A stretch of DNA of 64,000 bases from Clostridia bacterium (GTDB lineage Bacteria > Bacillota > Limnochordia > DTU080 > RSA5), in contig PKEX01000017.1 in NCBI GenBank assembly GCA_002919235.1, positions 97,677-161,676 on the forward strand, read 5' to 3'. This document shows, in pieces, positions 63,232 through 64,000 of the stretch. Position 1 is the first letter of the stretch, and each line of letters starts with the position of its first letter. The translations under genes were made by a program, and so were the position numbers. Under the pieces are notes generated by a model. That model made no database searches and was not told where the DNA came from. It worked only from the letters and a program-made list of their open reading frames with translations.

Positions 63232-64000
63232 TGGATCAGGCGGAGTCGCTGAGGAGGTTGGCCTCACAGATGGCGCGGCCGAAGCGCAAGGCGCGCGCCA
63301 TCGCCGTCACCAGCGGCAAGGGCGGCGTGGGCAAGACCAGCCTCACGGTGAACCTCGCGGTCTCCATGAGCCGGCTGGGCCTTCGCACCGGCATCCTCGA
63401 CGGGGACCTGGGCCTGGCCAACGTCGACCTGGTCTTGGGGATCACGCCCCAGTACAACCTGAGCCATGTTTTACATGGGGAGAAGCGGCTCGAGGAGATC
63501 GCCGTCCCGGGGCCGGAGGGGATCTGCGTCTTCGCCGGCGGCTCGGGAGTGTCCGAGCTCGCGAACTTGAGCCATTGGCGCCTGCAGCGGTTCGTCCAGA
63601 GCCTCAGCACGCTGGATCAGGACTTGGACGTGATGCTCATCGACACCGGGGCGGGAATCTCCCGCATCGTCATGAGTTTCTTATGGGCCTGCGACGAAGT
63701 GATCGTAGTCACCACGCCCGAGCTGCCGGCCATTACCGACGCGTACGGGGTGATCAAGCTGCTGGTCACCGAAAACCCGTCGGCGGTGGTGCGCGTCGTC
63801 GTCAACATGGCAAGAGGCGAAGCCGAAGCCGAAAGGGTGCTGTACAGCCTCCAGGCGGTGCTTAACCAGTTTCTAAACCGGCGAGTCTCCCTGGAGCTCC
63901 TGGGCCACATCCCCCACGACGCGGCGGTGAGCCGCTCGATTCAAGAGCAGAGCCCTTTGGTCATCGCCTATCCCGCGTCGAGGGCCGCCGCCAGCATTGA
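63231..64000 (+). CDS. flhG: MinD-like ATPase FlhG (YlxH), 3' end outside window
   Basis: ATG at 63231 shares its A with the flhF stop. 256 codons are visible and the frame is open at 64000. Deviant Walker A SGKGGVGKTSLTVNLA near residue 28, LDGDLGLANVDLVLGI (switch) and IDTGAGISRIVMSFLWACDEVIVVTTPE. Antagonist of FlhF and activator of the FlhF GTPase in Bacillus. An N-terminal DQAESLRRLASQM helix is the FlhF-activating segment. Confidence 0.95.
   Translation, partial: MDQAESLRRLASQMARPKRKARAIAVTSGKGGVGKTSLTVNLAVSMSRLGLRTGILDGDLGLANVDLVLGITPQYNLSHVLHGEKRLEEIAVPGPEGICVFAGGSGVSELANLSHWRLQRFVQSLSTLDQDLDVMLIDTGAGISRIVMSFLWACDEVIVVTTPELPAITDAYGVIKLLVTENPSAVVRVVVNMARGEAEAERVLYSLQAVLNQFLNRRVSLELLGHIPHDAAVSRSIQEQSPLVIAYPASRAAASI

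Overview
The window is 64 kb of one continuous, GC-rich, gene-dense chromosome. It suggests a deep-branching, spore-forming, flagellated high-GC Firmicute (Bacillota; Limnochordia-, Symbiobacterium- or Thermaerobacter-like). The evidence is a spoVS gene, a SigH-like sporulation sigma factor, the Firmicute housekeeping order rnc-smc-ftsY-ylxM-ffh-rpsP-khpA-rimM-trmD-rplS-lepB-rbgA-rnhB, hslVU directly before a fla operon, and a FliY-type switch protein. The species cannot be named from the sequence alone. No rRNA, tRNA, CRISPR array, IS element or prophage was seen. No gene-free stretch exceeds about 230 bp; the largest gaps are 1851-2051, 15654-15881, 24156-24377, 28458-28675 and 47475-47695. 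In 24156-24377, ahead of the cytochrome bc genes, no convincing site was found.

Layout. 2-8542: 3' end of fabF, rnc, a leftward S24-like regulator, an unknown gene divergent from it, spoVS, a sigH-like gene, smc and ftsY, closed by a strong terminator. 8652-12920: an NAD-linked trimeric [FeFe]-hydrogenase operon (NuoF-like, catalytic, NuoE-like) with a palindrome over its promoter that fits the redox regulator Rex. 13011-15653: a leftward SsuABC/TauABC-like importer. 15690-24155: signal recognition particle, ribosome maturation, RNase HII and a ComM-like ATPase. 24378-27843: a split, b6f-like cytochrome bc complex with a Rieske protein, a 34-residue one-helix membrane peptide and a diheme cytochrome c. 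27924-34603: a membrane protein of unknown function, an FAD/NAD oxidoreductase, a PduO-type cobalamin adenosyltransferase, and a leftward operon of an L,D-transpeptidase plus a peptide/nickel-type ABC importer without ATPases. 34786-40318: dprA, topA, hslV, hslU. 40434-64000: a flagellar operon, flgB-flgC-fliE-fliF-fliG-fliH-fliI-fliJ-motE-fliK-flgD-(TIGR02530)-flgE-flbD-motA-motB-fliL-fliM-fliY-fliO-fliP-fliQ-fliR-flhB-flhA-flhF-flhG, the last running off the end.

The genes imply a flexible energy metabolism: H2 is made or used with NAD(H) (and probably ferredoxin) through the hydrogenase, and a quinol-oxidising bc complex supports respiration. Tight coupling (ATGA/GTGA overlaps) is common in the flagellar and ABC operons. 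GTG and TTG starts are frequent, and several starts were set by Shine-Dalgarno spacing. The most interesting items are the Rex-like operator, the small bc-complex peptide and the missing heme-ci cysteine, a sigma-28 -10 element before fliK, an NPVH instead of NPTH site in FlhB, an S24-like regulator lacking both catalytic residues, and repeated hairpins that contain stop codons. No clearly new multi-gene defence or secretion system was found.
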